64,000 nt of DNA, from NCBI RefSeq assembly GCF_002214185.1, contig NZ_CP022161.1, positions 5,463,486 through 5,527,485 of the forward strand, written 5' to 3'. This DNA is from Streptomyces capitiformicae. GTDB lineage: Bacteria > Actinomycetota > Actinomycetes > Streptomycetales > Streptomycetaceae. The notes below the pieces were generated by a model that ran no database searches, had not been told where the DNA came from, and saw only the letters and a program-made list of their open reading frames with translations. Each line of letters starts with the position of its first letter. Positions within the stretch are counted from its first letter, which is position 1. The translations under genes were made by a program, and so were the position numbers. This document shows positions 1 to 8,067 of the stretch, piece by piece.

Positions 1-1
1 T

Positions 2-376
2 CCCACCAGAGCCAAGCGTGCCTGGGAAGCTCTGGGGGTCGACGCGATGGGTCTCGCGAATGACCCCAGTGAGTGTGACCCGGAGCGGGACCTCTTTCGG
101 GATGCCGGTCCTATGCTGACCGTTGAACAGGCTGCCATAATCCAAGGATTCCCGGAGGACTGGAAATTCCCAGGGAAGAAGACGGCTAAGTATCGGCAGG
201 TGGGAAATGCGTTCCCGCCTCCCGTGGCGGAATCTGTGGGACGGGCTATCGCGGCTGTGCTGCGTCCCGAGCAGTGCGATGAATTGCTCCATGGGTACGA
301 GATGGACGCAAATGGGGCCGATGCTGACGTGCCCCGTCTAGAGCAAATGGCTCTCTCTCTATCAGGTGTTTCGTGA
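2..376 (+). CDS. C5-cytosine DNA methyltransferase, C-terminal fragment
   Basis: This is the end of a DNA (cytosine-5) methyltransferase whose start lies outside the window; the frame is open from base 2. The visible part has the target-recognition/motif IX-X region, with LTVEQAAIIQGFPEDW and the motif X hallmark QVGNAFPPPVA near the C-terminus. Motif X helps form the S-adenosylmethionine pocket. The gene converges on a Vsr endonuclease gene and the two overlap by 15 bases. That pairing is typical of C5 methyltransferases, because deamination of 5-methylcytosine creates the T:G mismatches that Vsr cuts. Whether a partner restriction enzyme exists upstream cannot be seen. The family call is firm; the recognition sequence is unknown. 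Confidence 0.92.
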   Translation, partial: PTRAKRAWEALGVDAMGLANDPSECDPERDLFRDAGPMLTVEQAAIIQGFPEDWKFPGKKTAKYRQVGNAFPPPVAESVGRAIAAVLRPEQCDELLHGYEMDANGADADVPRLEQMALSLSGVS

Positions 377-826
377 GCCAGCCGCCCGGCGCGCAATAAC
401 CGTTGCAGCGATCTTGCTCGCGCAGACGCTTGATGGCTCGTGCTCCCAGAAGCGGAGCACGAGCCAACCAGCTTCCTTGAGGCGCTCATCGGTATCGCGG
501 TCACGCGCTACGTTGCGTAGGACCTTTTCCGACCAGTATCCCGAGTTTGTTCTCGGCGGAACGTAGTGCTCGGGGCAGCCGTGCCAGTAACAGCCATCGA
601 TGAATACGGCTACCTTTACAGGGCGGAAAACCATGTCCGCAGTACGGCGAAGATCGGGAAGAGGCCGTGCGCACACTCGGTAGCGCAGCCCTTGTGCGTG
701 CACCAGTCGGCGAATCAGCTGCTCGGGCTTGGTGTCACGGTTGCGGATCGCCTGCATGTTGCGACGGCGAGCTGCGGATGAAGCCCAGGAGCCTTCTGGT
801 GCTTGCCAATTGGGATCTTCAGACAC
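362..826 (-). CDS. vsr: Very short patch repair (Vsr) mismatch endonuclease
   Basis: Vsr nicks 5' of the T in T:G mismatches left by deamination of 5-methylcytosine and so starts very-short-patch repair. The protein has the family's MQAIRNRDTKPE segment and the core FIDGCYWHGCPEHY, which holds the catalytic Asp and zinc-binding Cys/His residues, then WLVLRFWEHE near the end. I place the start at GTG 826, giving VSEDPNWQAPEGSW as the N-terminus, where family members begin. An in-frame ATG at 934 would add 36 residues that look unlike the family. The stop overlaps the convergent methyltransferase gene, so the two form a functional pair. Start uncertain, family certain. Confidence 0.9.
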   Translation of the reverse strand: MSEDPNWQAPEGSWASSAARRRNMQAIRNRDTKPEQLIRRLVHAQGLRYRVCARPLPDLRRTADMVFRPVKVAVFIDGCYWHGCPEHYVPPRTNSGYWSEKVLRNVARDRDTDERLKEAGWLVLRFWEHEPSSVCASKIAATVIARRAAGSRNT

Positions 827-951
827 ACCACAGAGACTAGTACCGGTCCGGAGCTGTGGGCACCTCGTTCTGGTCAGGGCCCTTGACGTGAGGCGGGCCA
901 CCGGCTCCTTGGCCTTGGGGCGCCGTAGGGCCACTCGCTTCTTGGCAGTGT

Positions 952-1040
952 CGTGCTTCCGCGGCCCGGGTCAAGGGCGCTTCGCGTCGCCTTCGGCGAT
1001 CGGCCTGCGGCCGACCCTTGACCCGGGCCGCTCCAGCACG
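952..1040. repeat. Large intergenic palindrome
   Basis: Bases 961-977 (gcggcccgggtcaaggg) are the exact reverse complement of 1015-1031, with a 37-base centre that can fold into smaller hairpins. After a three-base mismatch the pairing resumes in the outer cgtgct/agcacg at 952-957 and 1035-1040. It lies upstream of vsr and downstream of the SEC-C gene. It could be a terminator for the SEC-C gene, but its length and nested symmetry look more like a REP-type mobile palindrome. Confidence 0.7.
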
Positions 1041-1059
1041 GGGTAGAAGCGAGCGAGCG

Positions 1060-1195
1060 GCCCGGGAGGGTGGGTGGACCGGCCGGGGGTGGGGTGAGGT
1101 CGGCTGGGTTGTGGGGCGGGGGTGCGGGGCGCGGTCTCGCCTCGCCAGCACGCCGGGTTTGCTTAGCGGCTGCAGGTGGGTGGGTGGGTGGCTCG
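1060..1195 (+). other. G-rich tract with quadruplex potential
   Basis: The + strand carries many runs of three or more G separated by one to a few bases, including ggtgggtgggtgggtgg at 1175-1191. This fills the gap between the palindrome and the stop of the SEC-C gene. No gene with believable coding character is seen here. It could fold as a G-quadruplex in DNA; the sequence says nothing about a role. Confidence 0.35.
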
Positions 1196-1233
1196 GTTCG
1201 CTCCGGCTTGGCGGTCTGTTGGTTGTGGGGCCG

Positions 1234-2253
1234 TTACGCCCCGTGGCACGCCTCGTACGTCTGGCCCGAGCCGCACCAACAAGCTGACCCCTTCTGTGGG
1301 GGCCACGCCACTGCCAAGCCTCGGGCAGCGAGCGTCGTCGCGTACTGCGGTAGCAGGTCCGGTTCTGCGGGGGAGGTGCTCTCCGAGGCTGCGAAGGCCT
1401 CGTAGGACGGGACTGTGCCTGTGACGATGCCCAGGTTGGGGGTGCCGGAGGTGGAGAGTTCTCTGAGGGAGGACTCTATGGTCGCGAGGTGTTGGGTGTG
1501 GGAGGGGTACTCCGTGAGGAGGGTCGGGTAGGCCGCCAGCAGTTCTGACAGCTCGGGCGCCGGCCAGTGCAGGACCGCTACCGGGAACGGGCGGGAGAGG
1601 GCCTCGCGGTAGGCGTTCAGTTCTGCTCGTAGGCGGGTGATCTCGGCCTGGAGTTCTGCTGGGTTGTCCGAGCCCAGGGACCACACGCGCTTCGGGTCGT
1701 GGAGTTCGTCCAGGGAGATTGAGGACGAGTGGAGGGTGTCTGCCAGGGCGTCCCACTCGTCGTGGGCCGCGCCCAGCATGCGGCGGACCCTGTGGCGGCC
1801 GACGAGGAGGGGGCGGGCGGTGTAGGGGGGTTCCGGGACGTCTGTCAGGAGGAGGGTCACGGCTGTCGTGAAGGTGTCGTGGGCCGCTTCCAGCTCGTCG
1901 TGGGACTCCAGCGCCTCCGCGACGATCACCCAGGGGGCCGGGTCGCGCGGGGCGGCTGCCCTGACGCCCTCGATGATCGCCCTTGCCTCCGCCTCGTGGC
2001 CGTATTCCCAGAGGTTGGAGGCCTTCAGGGCGCGTACCAGGTGGGGGTTCTCCAGGGGGGTGGAGTAGGACAGGAGGCGGTCGTAGAGGGTGGTCGCGGC
2101 GGGGCGGTCGCCGGACAGTTCGCGGTGGGCGGCGGCCTGGAGGAGGAGGTGTTCGGCGTCCTCGGGGTAGAGGTCGGCGGTTCGCTCCAGGCGGGCCGCT
2201 TCGGCGGGGTGGTCGACGTTCTCGGCAGGCGTGTCGGGGCGCATGGACGACAC
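1234..2253 (-). CDS. TPR-like protein with C-terminal SEC-C zinc motif
   Basis: The 339-residue protein is helical and TPR-like over its first 130 residues (alternating Ala/Leu-rich helices, YPEDAEHLLLQAAAHREL). A middle region with a short coiled-coil segment follows (AELQAEITRLRAELNAYREAL). It ends in a SEC-C motif, GSACWCGSGQTYEACHGA, the C-x-C-x(8)-C-H zinc knuckle also found at the end of SecA. In stand-alone proteins SEC-C is thought to mediate binding to protein or ribosome partners; the partner here is unknown. The ATG at 2253 opens a frame with uniform codon use. No obvious operon partner. Cytoplasmic, function unassigned beyond the motif. Confidence 0.8.
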   Translation of the reverse strand: MSSMRPDTPAENVDHPAEAARLERTADLYPEDAEHLLLQAAAHRELSGDRPAATTLYDRLLSYSTPLENPHLVRALKASNLWEYGHEAEARAIIEGVRAAAPRDPAPWVIVAEALESHDELEAAHDTFTTAVTLLLTDVPEPPYTARPLLVGRHRVRRMLGAAHDEWDALADTLHSSSISLDELHDPKRVWSLGSDNPAELQAEITRLRAELNAYREALSRPFPVAVLHWPAPELSELLAAYPTLLTEYPSHTQHLATIESSLRELSTSGTPNLGIVTGTVPSYEAFAASESTSPAEPDLLPQYATTLAARGLAVAWPPQKGSACWCGSGQTYEACHGA

Positions 2254-2354
2254 CGTACTGGCCGAGGGGGCGGCGGGGTGAGCTATGTCCAGGTCGGGGC
2301 TCCGCCCATTCCGGACGGGGTGCCCTACCTGATCCCGCGACGCCGTGGGTGCCT

Positions 2355-2419
2355 ATTGGCAGATTTGTCTCGCCTGGCGCGTCGTGCTTACGCGTGCCGG
2401 CGAGACGAATCTGCCAATT
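2355..2419 (-). terminator. Long imperfect hairpin after the GH30 gene
   Basis: The arm ttggcagatttgtctcgcc (from 2356) pairs with ggcgagacgaatctgccaa (ending near 2418), with one mismatch and one bulge. It lies about 95 bases past the stop of the GH30 gene, in that gene's direction, and upstream of the SEC-C gene. No U-run follows, which is usual for Streptomyces terminators. Confidence 0.55.
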
Positions 2420-2511
2420 GGGCCGGTCATCTGGGGGGAAGAGAGGGGGGCGGATGCTGGTGGGGCCCGGGTGGGCTCCGGCCGCCTCTCCTCGCTCCTC
2501 GCTCCTGGCGG

Positions 2512-4050
2512 CTAGATTGTCACGCCGTCGATCTGCAGCGTCTGCACGGCACCCGCCGCGAACGGGACCGCCACCGACTTGCCGTTCAGGAACGTGTCCG
2601 AGTACGCGCGGTAGCGGTCGCTGCCGCCCGACGTGTGGGTGTTCCAGCGGGGGACCAGGCCGCCCGAACCGCCCGTCACCGTCGTGAAGCGGGAGAGGTC
2701 GAAGGTGAAGGTCTGGGCGGTGGTGGCCGTGTTGATCGCGACTATGACCAGGCGGCGGGCCGAGGCGTCGTACGCCGCCGCCGTGTAGCTGGAGCCCGCG
2801 TCGAGGATCGTCATTCCGGGGCGGATGTGGCGGCTGAACTGCGCCATTACGTAGTACTTGGTCTGGATGGTGGTGGGCTGGAGGGTGTTCGCGTCGTACG
2901 CGATCATCGCCCAGCCCGCCGTCGGGTCCATCACCTGCCAGTAGACCCAGGCCGTGGGGTGCAGCCAGCGGAAGTCGTAGCAGAGGTTTCGGGCGAGGGT
3001 CCAGCCTGTGCCGTCGCTGTCGCCCGTCTCCGAGTTCCAGAGTTTCTTGCCCGATGTGGTCACCACGTCCGTGTACAGGAGGTCTCTGCGGCCGTTCGCG
3101 CCCTGGTAGCCGTGTACGTTCACCTGGCTGACCAGGGCCTTCGTCGAGGCGCCGAAGGAGTTCCAGGTCGAGCGGGCCGTGTCGTAGTTCGTTTCGTCCG
3201 AGGCTGAGATGCGGACGGACGTGAGGCCTCGCTTGTCCAACTCGCTGCGCATGTAGGGGAGTACGGCCGCCTGGACGGCCGGGTCCATGTGGCAGCCCTC
3301 CTGGGTGCCGGTCGCCGTCCACCAGGTCGACGCCGGTTCGTTGAAGGGGTCGACCGTCGCGAAGTTCACGCCCCAGTTGTTCTTGGCGTGGAGGGCCACC
3401 GCCGCCAGGTGGGAGGCGTGCTGGCGGTAGTTCCAGGACTGGAGGTTGTTGCCGCCGCCCGCCGCGCCCGAGGGGTTGTGGTTCAGGCACATCCACCACA
3501 TGGGGGAGTTGGCGAAGAGTTCCGTCGTCGCGCCTCGCGCCACCGCCTTCGTCAGGGCCGCGCGTTGGTTCGTGTCCGCCGTCCAGTCCCAGGCCGAGGA
3601 GGTCGGGTCCTCGTTGTTCCAGTCCTGCCAGAAGCCCTCGATTTGTTTGAAGGCCGGGATGTTCGGCGATTTGACCATCGTCTCGCCGCCCACACTGTTC
3701 CAGCTGCACGCGCCCAGGTTGTAGCGGGCGATGTTCATGCCCAGGCCGGGGAGCGCCGTGCCGTTGTACGTCGTCGTCCTGGTGGTGAACCAGAGGTCGG
3801 CGAAGTCGTCCCGCGCGCCGAAGACGTTCGCCCACCAGGCGAGCGAGGTGCCCCAGCCCTCCCAAGTGCCGTACTTGGTGGCGGGGTTGACGGCGATGGT
3901 CGCGTCCGCGTGTGCGGTGCCGGTGCCGAGGGCGGTGCCCGCGAGCGCGCCGCCGGCCGCGGCCAGCAGGGCGCGTCTGCCGAACGCCGGGGAGCGGTCG
4001 TTGGGGGGTTGAGGGTTGTGGTTGCTCCGGGGGGTCGGTGATGCGGTCAT
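2512..4050 (-). CDS. Secreted glycoside hydrolase family 30, beta-1,6-galactanase-like
   Basis: This 512-residue protein has a Tat-like signal (GRRALLAAAGG ... GTAHA, cleavage near residue 48). A clan A TIM-barrel hydrolase with a C-terminal beta domain follows. The barrel opens with YGTWEGWGTSLAWWANVFG and LGMNIARYNLGAC. The likely acid/base is Glu238 in VDPFNEPASTWW and the likely nucleophile Glu341 in LWNSETGDSDG, matching GH30 spacing. Overall it resembles endo-beta-1,6-galactanases of GH30 (subfamily 5), which cut arabinogalactan side chains of plant polysaccharide. It is monocistronic. A LacI-type operator lies about 170 bases upstream, consistent with sugar induction. The exact substrate is inferred. 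Confidence 0.85.
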   Translation of the reverse strand: MTASPTPRSNHNPQPPNDRSPAFGRRALLAAAGGALAGTALGTGTAHADATIAVNPATKYGTWEGWGTSLAWWANVFGARDDFADLWFTTRTTTYNGTALPGLGMNIARYNLGACSWNSVGGETMVKSPNIPAFKQIEGFWQDWNNEDPTSSAWDWTADTNQRAALTKAVARGATTELFANSPMWWMCLNHNPSGAAGGGNNLQSWNYRQHASHLAAVALHAKNNWGVNFATVDPFNEPASTWWTATGTQEGCHMDPAVQAAVLPYMRSELDKRGLTSVRISASDETNYDTARSTWNSFGASTKALVSQVNVHGYQGANGRRDLLYTDVVTTSGKKLWNSETGDSDGTGWTLARNLCYDFRWLHPTAWVYWQVMDPTAGWAMIAYDANTLQPTTIQTKYYVMAQFSRHIRPGMTILDAGSSYTAAAYDASARRLVIVAINTATTAQTFTFDLSRFTTVTGGSGGLVPRWNTHTSGGSDRYRAYSDTFLNGKSVAVPFAAGAVQTLQIDGVTI

Positions 4051-4217
4051 GTCAGCTCCGTGGGGATGCGGGTGCCGAGTGAGCAGGGAACTGCGGTCGA
4101 GCAGGGGAACTGCGGCTGTGCAGGGGAACTGCTGGTGGGACGAGGGCGGCCGCCTGGGGTGGGGTGCGGTCGCCTTTCGGAAGAGTCAGCTGTGAGCCGT
4201 GGGGTTGTCGAGAGGTG

Positions 4218-4231
4218 TGACAGCGCTTTCT
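4218..4231. promoter_or_regulatory. LacI-family-type operator upstream of the GH30 gene
   Basis: TGACAGCGCTTTCT matches the palindromic LacI/CcpA-class pattern TGAAAGCGCTTTCA at 12 of 14 positions, centred on AGCGCT. It lies in the gap between the divergent GH30 and sortase genes. On the minus strand a TTGAAA that could serve as a -35 lies just ahead of it, so a repressor bound here would block the GH30 promoter. No LacI gene is in the window. Confidence 0.55.
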
Positions 4232-4349
4232 CCGATTTCTTTCAAGGGTTGTGAGAAGGGGAGATGGAAGTAGTTGTTCCCCTGGGTGTGGGCGTGGGTG
4301 TGGGCGTGCGGTCTGGTTGTCCGTGGAGGCGGCCTCTATCGTTCGGCCC

Positions 4350-5123
4350 GTGAGGGCACCCCTGGTCGTCCACCACGGCGTCCGCCGCCGACGGGCCGCG
4401 TACGCCCGTGTGCTGTGGACCGCCGCCGAACTCGCCGTCACCCTCGGCCTGGTCCTCCTCCTCTTCGTCGTCCACCAGCTGTGGTGGACCAACCGGCAGG
4501 CCCAGGAGGCGGCGCGGCGGGAGGTGCGGGCGTTGGAGAAGGAGTGGGCGACCTCGCCGAAGTCCGTGCCGGACGCGGGTGCCGACGGCCCGGCTCCGAC
4601 CGAGGTTCCGGGTACGGCCGCCGCCACACCCTCAGTGGCTCCCGCGCCCTCGTCGGCCCCCGCCCCCTCACCCGCCGACGCCTACGCAGTCCTCGCCATC
4701 CCCCGCCTCGGCCTCCGTGTACCCGTCGCCGAGGGGATCGGCCGGGCCGACGTCCTCGACAAGGGGTATGTCGGCCACTACCCGCGTACCGCGCAGCCGG
4801 GGCGCCCCGGGAACTTCGCGCTCGCCGGGCACCGCAACACCCACGGCGAGCCCTTCCGCCGCCTCGACCGGCTGCGGGCCGGCGACGAGGTCCGCGTCGA
4901 GACCCGGGACGCCGTCTACACGTACGTCGTCGACCGGACGCTCCCGCAGACCTCACCCGGCGACGGCGGCGTCCTGAGGGCCGTACCGCGCAGTGGAGTG
5001 CGGCCGGAGTACGGGTACGGCGAGCGCGGCTACTACCTCACCCTCACCACCTGCACCCCCGAGTACACCTCCACGTACCGGCTCGTGGTGTGGGGGAAGC
5101 TGCGCTCGGTGCGGCTCAGATGA
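4350..5123 (+). CDS. Class E sortase
   Basis: A sortase is a membrane-anchored transpeptidase that cleaves a sorting signal and joins the protein to cell-wall peptidoglycan; class E enzymes usually recognise LAxTG. The protein has one N-terminal membrane helix (LWTAAELAVTLGLVLLLFVVHQLWW), then an Ala/Pro/Ser linker and the sortase beta barrel. Catalytic residues are visible: His in LAGHRNTHG, Cys in LTLTTCTPEYTSTYR, and the Arg three residues after the ST of that motif. I chose GTG 4350 because the membrane helix follows soon after; an ATG at 4251 would add a low-complexity leader. A possible substrate with an LAESG tail lies at 10707-11555. Confidence 0.87.
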   Translation: MRAPLVVHHGVRRRRAAYARVLWTAAELAVTLGLVLLLFVVHQLWWTNRQAQEAARREVRALEKEWATSPKSVPDAGADGPAPTEVPGTAAATPSVAPAPSSAPAPSPADAYAVLAIPRLGLRVPVAEGIGRADVLDKGYVGHYPRTAQPGRPGNFALAGHRNTHGEPFRRLDRLRAGDEVRVETRDAVYTYVVDRTLPQTSPGDGGVLRAVPRSGVRPEYGYGERGYYLTLTTCTPEYTSTYRLVVWGKLRSVRLR

Positions 5124-5163
5124 GAGCATGTGTGCGACCAGGCGTACGGGGAGGAGGCGAGCC

Positions 5164-5487
5164 ATGATCCACAGCTGGACCAAGAGCGGGGCCAACCTGC
5201 GTCCCGCCGCCATGCTCCTGCTGCTCCTCTTCGAGGTCGCCCTCCTCGACACCGGCACCCTCTCCGCCGCCGTCGCCTTCGCGGCGACCGCCGCGGCCGG
5301 GTCCGCGTTCGCCGCCTGCGCGGTCATCGCCTCGCGCTGCGCGCCCGTCGTACCGCGGACGCGCGTACGGACGGCGATCCGTGACCGTGAACGCCGTACG
5401 GCGTTCCTGCCCCAACGCGATCCCGACGCCCGCGGCCGTACGCGACCCCGGGCGCCCGGACGTGCCCTCCTGACGGCCACCGCGTAG
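5164..5487 (+). CDS. Small membrane protein, DUF6412-like
   Basis: A 107-residue protein starting at ATG 5164, behind a good ribosome site (ggaggagg). It has two hydrophobic segments (LRPAAMLLLLLFEVALLDTG and TLSAAVAFAATAAAGSAFAACAVIAS) followed by a basic, Arg/Pro-rich tail, so it is a likely two-helix inner-membrane protein with a cytoplasmic tail. I recall proteins of this type (DUF6412) next to yidC-like genes in Streptomyces; that is memory, not a search. It is followed after about 120 bases by the YidC-family insertase, which suggests a shared transcript. Function unknown. Confidence 0.7.
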   Translation: MIHSWTKSGANLRPAAMLLLLLFEVALLDTGTLSAAVAFAATAAAGSAFAACAVIASRCAPVVPRTRVRTAIRDRERRTAFLPQRDPDARGRTRPRAPGRALLTATA

Positions 5488-5609
5488 GGCACGACCGGCA
5501 CGACCTCGGTTCCACCTGTACGTGCCCCCTTTACGCGGGCCGTCGCGCCAAGTCCCTCATTCCCCGGACTACTTCCTGGCACGACGAGACCCATGGAGGG
5601 CTCACACCC

Positions 5610-6362
5610 ATGTCCGTTTTCGCCGACCTTGTCGCGCGCCTCGCCGATCTGCTCCAGCCGCTGTTCGACGCCTCCGCGACGGCCGTCGCGATCGTCCTTT
5701 TCACCGCGCTCGTACGACTGCTCGTGCACCCTCTCTCCCGGGCGGCGGCGCGCGGGCAGCGGGCCCGGGTCGCCCTGCAGCCGAAGATCGCGGAGCTGCG
5801 GAAGAAGCATGCGAAGAACCCGGAGAAGCTCCAGAAGGCGGTGCTGGAGCTGCACGCGGCGGAGAAGGTGTCGCCGCTGTCCGGGTGCCTGCCCAGCCTC
5901 TGCCAGCTGCCCGCCTTCTTCCTCCTCTACCACCTGTTCTCCAACACGACGATCGGCGGCGAAGCCAACGCGTTGCTCAGCCACAAGCTGTTCGCGGCGC
6001 CGCTCGGCGACCGGTGGTTCGATGCGTTGGGGGAGGGTGGTGTGTTCGGGGCACAAGGGCTCGTCTACGTCGCGCTGTTCGTGATCGTCGCGGGGGTCGC
6101 GGCCTTCAACTTCCGGCGTACGAAGCTGATGATGGCGGCGGGTTCGGCCGGGGTACCGGCGGTGGGGGACGAGCAGGTGCCGGGGCTGGCGGCGAGCATG
6201 GGGGCGGTCGGCAAGGTCATGCCGTTCATGTCCTTCTTCACGCTGGTGACCGTGGCGGTGGTGCCGCTGGCGGCCGCGTTGTACGTGGTGACCAGTACGA
6301 CGTGGAGTGCGGTGGAGCGGGCGTTCCTGTACCCGGTGACCCCGGCCCCCGCTGCCAAGTAG
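5610..6362 (+). CDS. YidC/Oxa1-family membrane protein insertase (paralogue)
   Basis: YidC-family proteins insert membrane proteins into the lipid bilayer, alone or with SecYEG. This 250-residue protein has the Oxa1 core: a first helix (ATAVAIVLFTALVRLLVHPLSR) and a charged cytoplasmic hairpin (QPKIAELRKKHAKNPEKLQKAVLELH). Then follow LSGCLPSLCQLPAFFLLYHLFS and two C-terminal helices (LVYVALFVIVAGVAAFNF; MPFMSFFTLVTVAVVPLAAALYVV). It is shorter than the housekeeping actinobacterial YidC, lacks a long basic tail, and is not in the rpmH-rnpA setting. It is therefore probably the second, accessory insertase. A good ATG at 5610 fits the first helix. Confidence 0.88.
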   Translation: MSVFADLVARLADLLQPLFDASATAVAIVLFTALVRLLVHPLSRAAARGQRARVALQPKIAELRKKHAKNPEKLQKAVLELHAAEKVSPLSGCLPSLCQLPAFFLLYHLFSNTTIGGEANALLSHKLFAAPLGDRWFDALGEGGVFGAQGLVYVALFVIVAGVAAFNFRRTKLMMAAGSAGVPAVGDEQVPGLAASMGAVGKVMPFMSFFTLVTVAVVPLAAALYVVTSTTWSAVERAFLYPVTPAPAAK

Positions 6363-6460
6363 CCCGTACAGCCAAGGAGCCGGTCCAGTCCGTGAACCCG
6401 GTATTGCGGATTGGACGGTGACCTTGAAGGATCGACCAGTCCTCCGATCTTTCCAGGGAA

Positions 6461-7321
6461 ATGGTGACCATGAAACTGCTGCGAGTCGGTACGGCGGGTG
6501 CGGAGCGGCCCGCGCTGCTCGACGCCGAGGGGGTTCTGCGGGACCTGTCGGGGGTCGTGCCGGACATCGACGGGGCGCTGCTCGCCGACGAGGCGGCGCT
6601 CGGGCGGGTCCGGGCGGCGGCCGGGGACCTTCCGGCGCTGGACGCGACCGGGCTGCGGATCGGGCCGCCGGTCGCCCGGATCGGCAAGATCGTGTGCATC
6701 GGGCTCAACTACCACGACCACGCCCGCGAGACCGGGGCCGAGCCTCCTTCCGAGCCGGTGATCTTCTTCAAGGCGGCGGACACCGTCGTCGGGGCGTACG
6801 ACACGGTGCTCGTCCCTCGTGGGTCGACCAAGACGGACTGGGAGGTCGAGCTGGCGGTCGTCATCGGGCGTACGGCTCGGTACCTGGAGTCCCACGAGGA
6901 CGCGCTCGCGTGCGTCGCCGGGTACGCCGTCTCGCACGACGTGTCCGAGCGGGAGTTCCAGCTGGAGCGCGGTGGTACGTGGGACAAGGGCAAGAACTGC
7001 GAGACGTTCAATCCGCTGGGGCCCTGGCTCGTCACCGCCGACGAGGTGCCGGACCCGCAGAAGCTGGGGCTCCGGCTGTGGGTCAACGGGGAGCTGAAGC
7101 AGGACGGGACGACGGCCGAGCAGATCTTCTCGGTGGCGGAAGTCGTGCGGTACGTCAGTCAGTTCATGACGCTGTACCCCGGTGACGTCATCAACACGGG
7201 TACGCCGGCGGGGGTGGCGCTGGGGGAGCCCGAGCCGAAGCCGTTCCTGCGGGCCGGGGACGTGGTGGAGCTGGAGATCGAGGGGCTGGGGCGGCAGCGG
7301 CAGGAGTTCAAGGGCGCGTAG
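6461..7321 (+). CDS. Fumarylacetoacetate hydrolase (FAH) family protein
   Basis: FAH-fold enzymes hydrolyse or isomerise beta-dicarbonyl compounds using a divalent metal; many act late in aromatic catabolism. The 286-residue protein has a short N-terminal domain and the full FAH core: IVCIGLNYHDHARETG, EPVIFFKAADT, then the metal ligands in DWEVELAVVIG and SHDVSERE. GKNCETFNPLGPWLV and MTLYPGDVINTGTPAGV at the end shape the substrate site. Length and motifs fit the 2-hydroxyhepta-2,4-diene-1,7-dioate isomerase/FAHD1-like branch. It stands alone, with no aromatic catabolic genes nearby, so the substrate is open. Confidence 0.88.
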   Translation: MVTMKLLRVGTAGAERPALLDAEGVLRDLSGVVPDIDGALLADEAALGRVRAAAGDLPALDATGLRIGPPVARIGKIVCIGLNYHDHARETGAEPPSEPVIFFKAADTVVGAYDTVLVPRGSTKTDWEVELAVVIGRTARYLESHEDALACVAGYAVSHDVSEREFQLERGGTWDKGKNCETFNPLGPWLVTADEVPDPQKLGLRLWVNGELKQDGTTAEQIFSVAEVVRYVSQFMTLYPGDVINTGTPAGVALGEPEPKPFLRAGDVVELEIEGLGRQRQEFKGA

Positions 7322-7440
7322 GCCTTCGGCGGTCGGCGAGGACGATGGCGCTCGGCGTTCAGGCGTGACCTGAGGGCCGAGCGTATCGTTGTACCGCGCG
7401 CCTGCCCGCGACCGTGCGGCGGCGGGGAGGAGCGGCGACG

Positions 7441-8067
7441 GTGACTGTTCTCGAAGACAGGGTCGTGATGGCCGAGCAGAGCGACGAGCGCACTCTGGAC
7501 ATGATGTTCGAGTGGCTTGAGCCCACCCCCGAGGGATTCAAGGTCGAGATCGTCCGGGGAGTCATCTACATGTCGCCGCAGCGCCAGACGCACTGGGAGA
7601 TCATCCTTGACATCATCGAGCAGCTGAGGGCGCGCTATCCGCGCAAGCGTCTCGCCTCTGACGTCCGGGTCGACTTCCCCGGTCACCTCAACGGCTTCGC
7701 CTCCGACGTGGCGGCCTTCAAGGAGGCCGCGGTCATGGACGACAAGGGCCGCTGGCGTTACGAGGACGTCGAGTTCATCGCCGAGGTGATCTCCAAGGAC
7801 ACCGCGGCCAACGACTACGGGCCCAAGCTGGAGACCTACGCCCTCGCTCATGTCCCGGTGTACGTGATCGCCGACCCGTACACCGGTGAGTGCCACGTCC
7901 ACACGCAGCCCAGAGGCGGTCAGTACCGCGCGAGCCTGACGCTCGACTTCGGTGACGAGATCGATCTGACCGACACGCCCGTCGGCATCAAGCTCGTCAC
8001 CGACGAGTTCCCGCGTGAGCGGAAGAGCGCTGCCGCGGCCAAGAAAGCCCCTACACCCGAACAGTGA
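7441..8067 (+). CDS. Uma2-family (DUF820) putative endonuclease
   Basis: Uma2/DUF820 proteins have the PD-(D/E)xK restriction-endonuclease fold and are expanded in Streptomyces and cyanobacteria; their role is not settled. Here the fold's pieces are visible: FKVEIVRGVIYMSP at the N-terminus, GFASDVAAFKE giving the acidic residue, FIAEVISKDTAANDYGPKLETYALAHV as the E-x-S catalytic strand and helix, then VPVYVIADP. GTG 7441 follows a ggggagg ribosome site at good spacing, so I prefer it to the upstream ATG at 7414. The basic, Ala-rich tail overlaps the convergent oxidoreductase gene by 17 bases. Monocistronic. Confidence 0.85.
   Translation: MTVLEDRVVMAEQSDERTLDMMFEWLEPTPEGFKVEIVRGVIYMSPQRQTHWEIILDIIEQLRARYPRKRLASDVRVDFPGHLNGFASDVAAFKEAAVMDDKGRWRYEDVEFIAEVISKDTAANDYGPKLETYALAHVPVYVIADPYTGECHVHTQPRGGQYRASLTLDFGDEIDLTDTPVGIKLVTDEFPRERKSAAAAKKAPTPEQ

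Noticed and set aside
1163..3865. A 900-residue open frame on the minus strand
   Set aside because: It overlaps the GH30 and SEC-C genes in another frame, is rich in Pro/Arg/Gly as expected of GC-rich shadow frames, and shows no domain.
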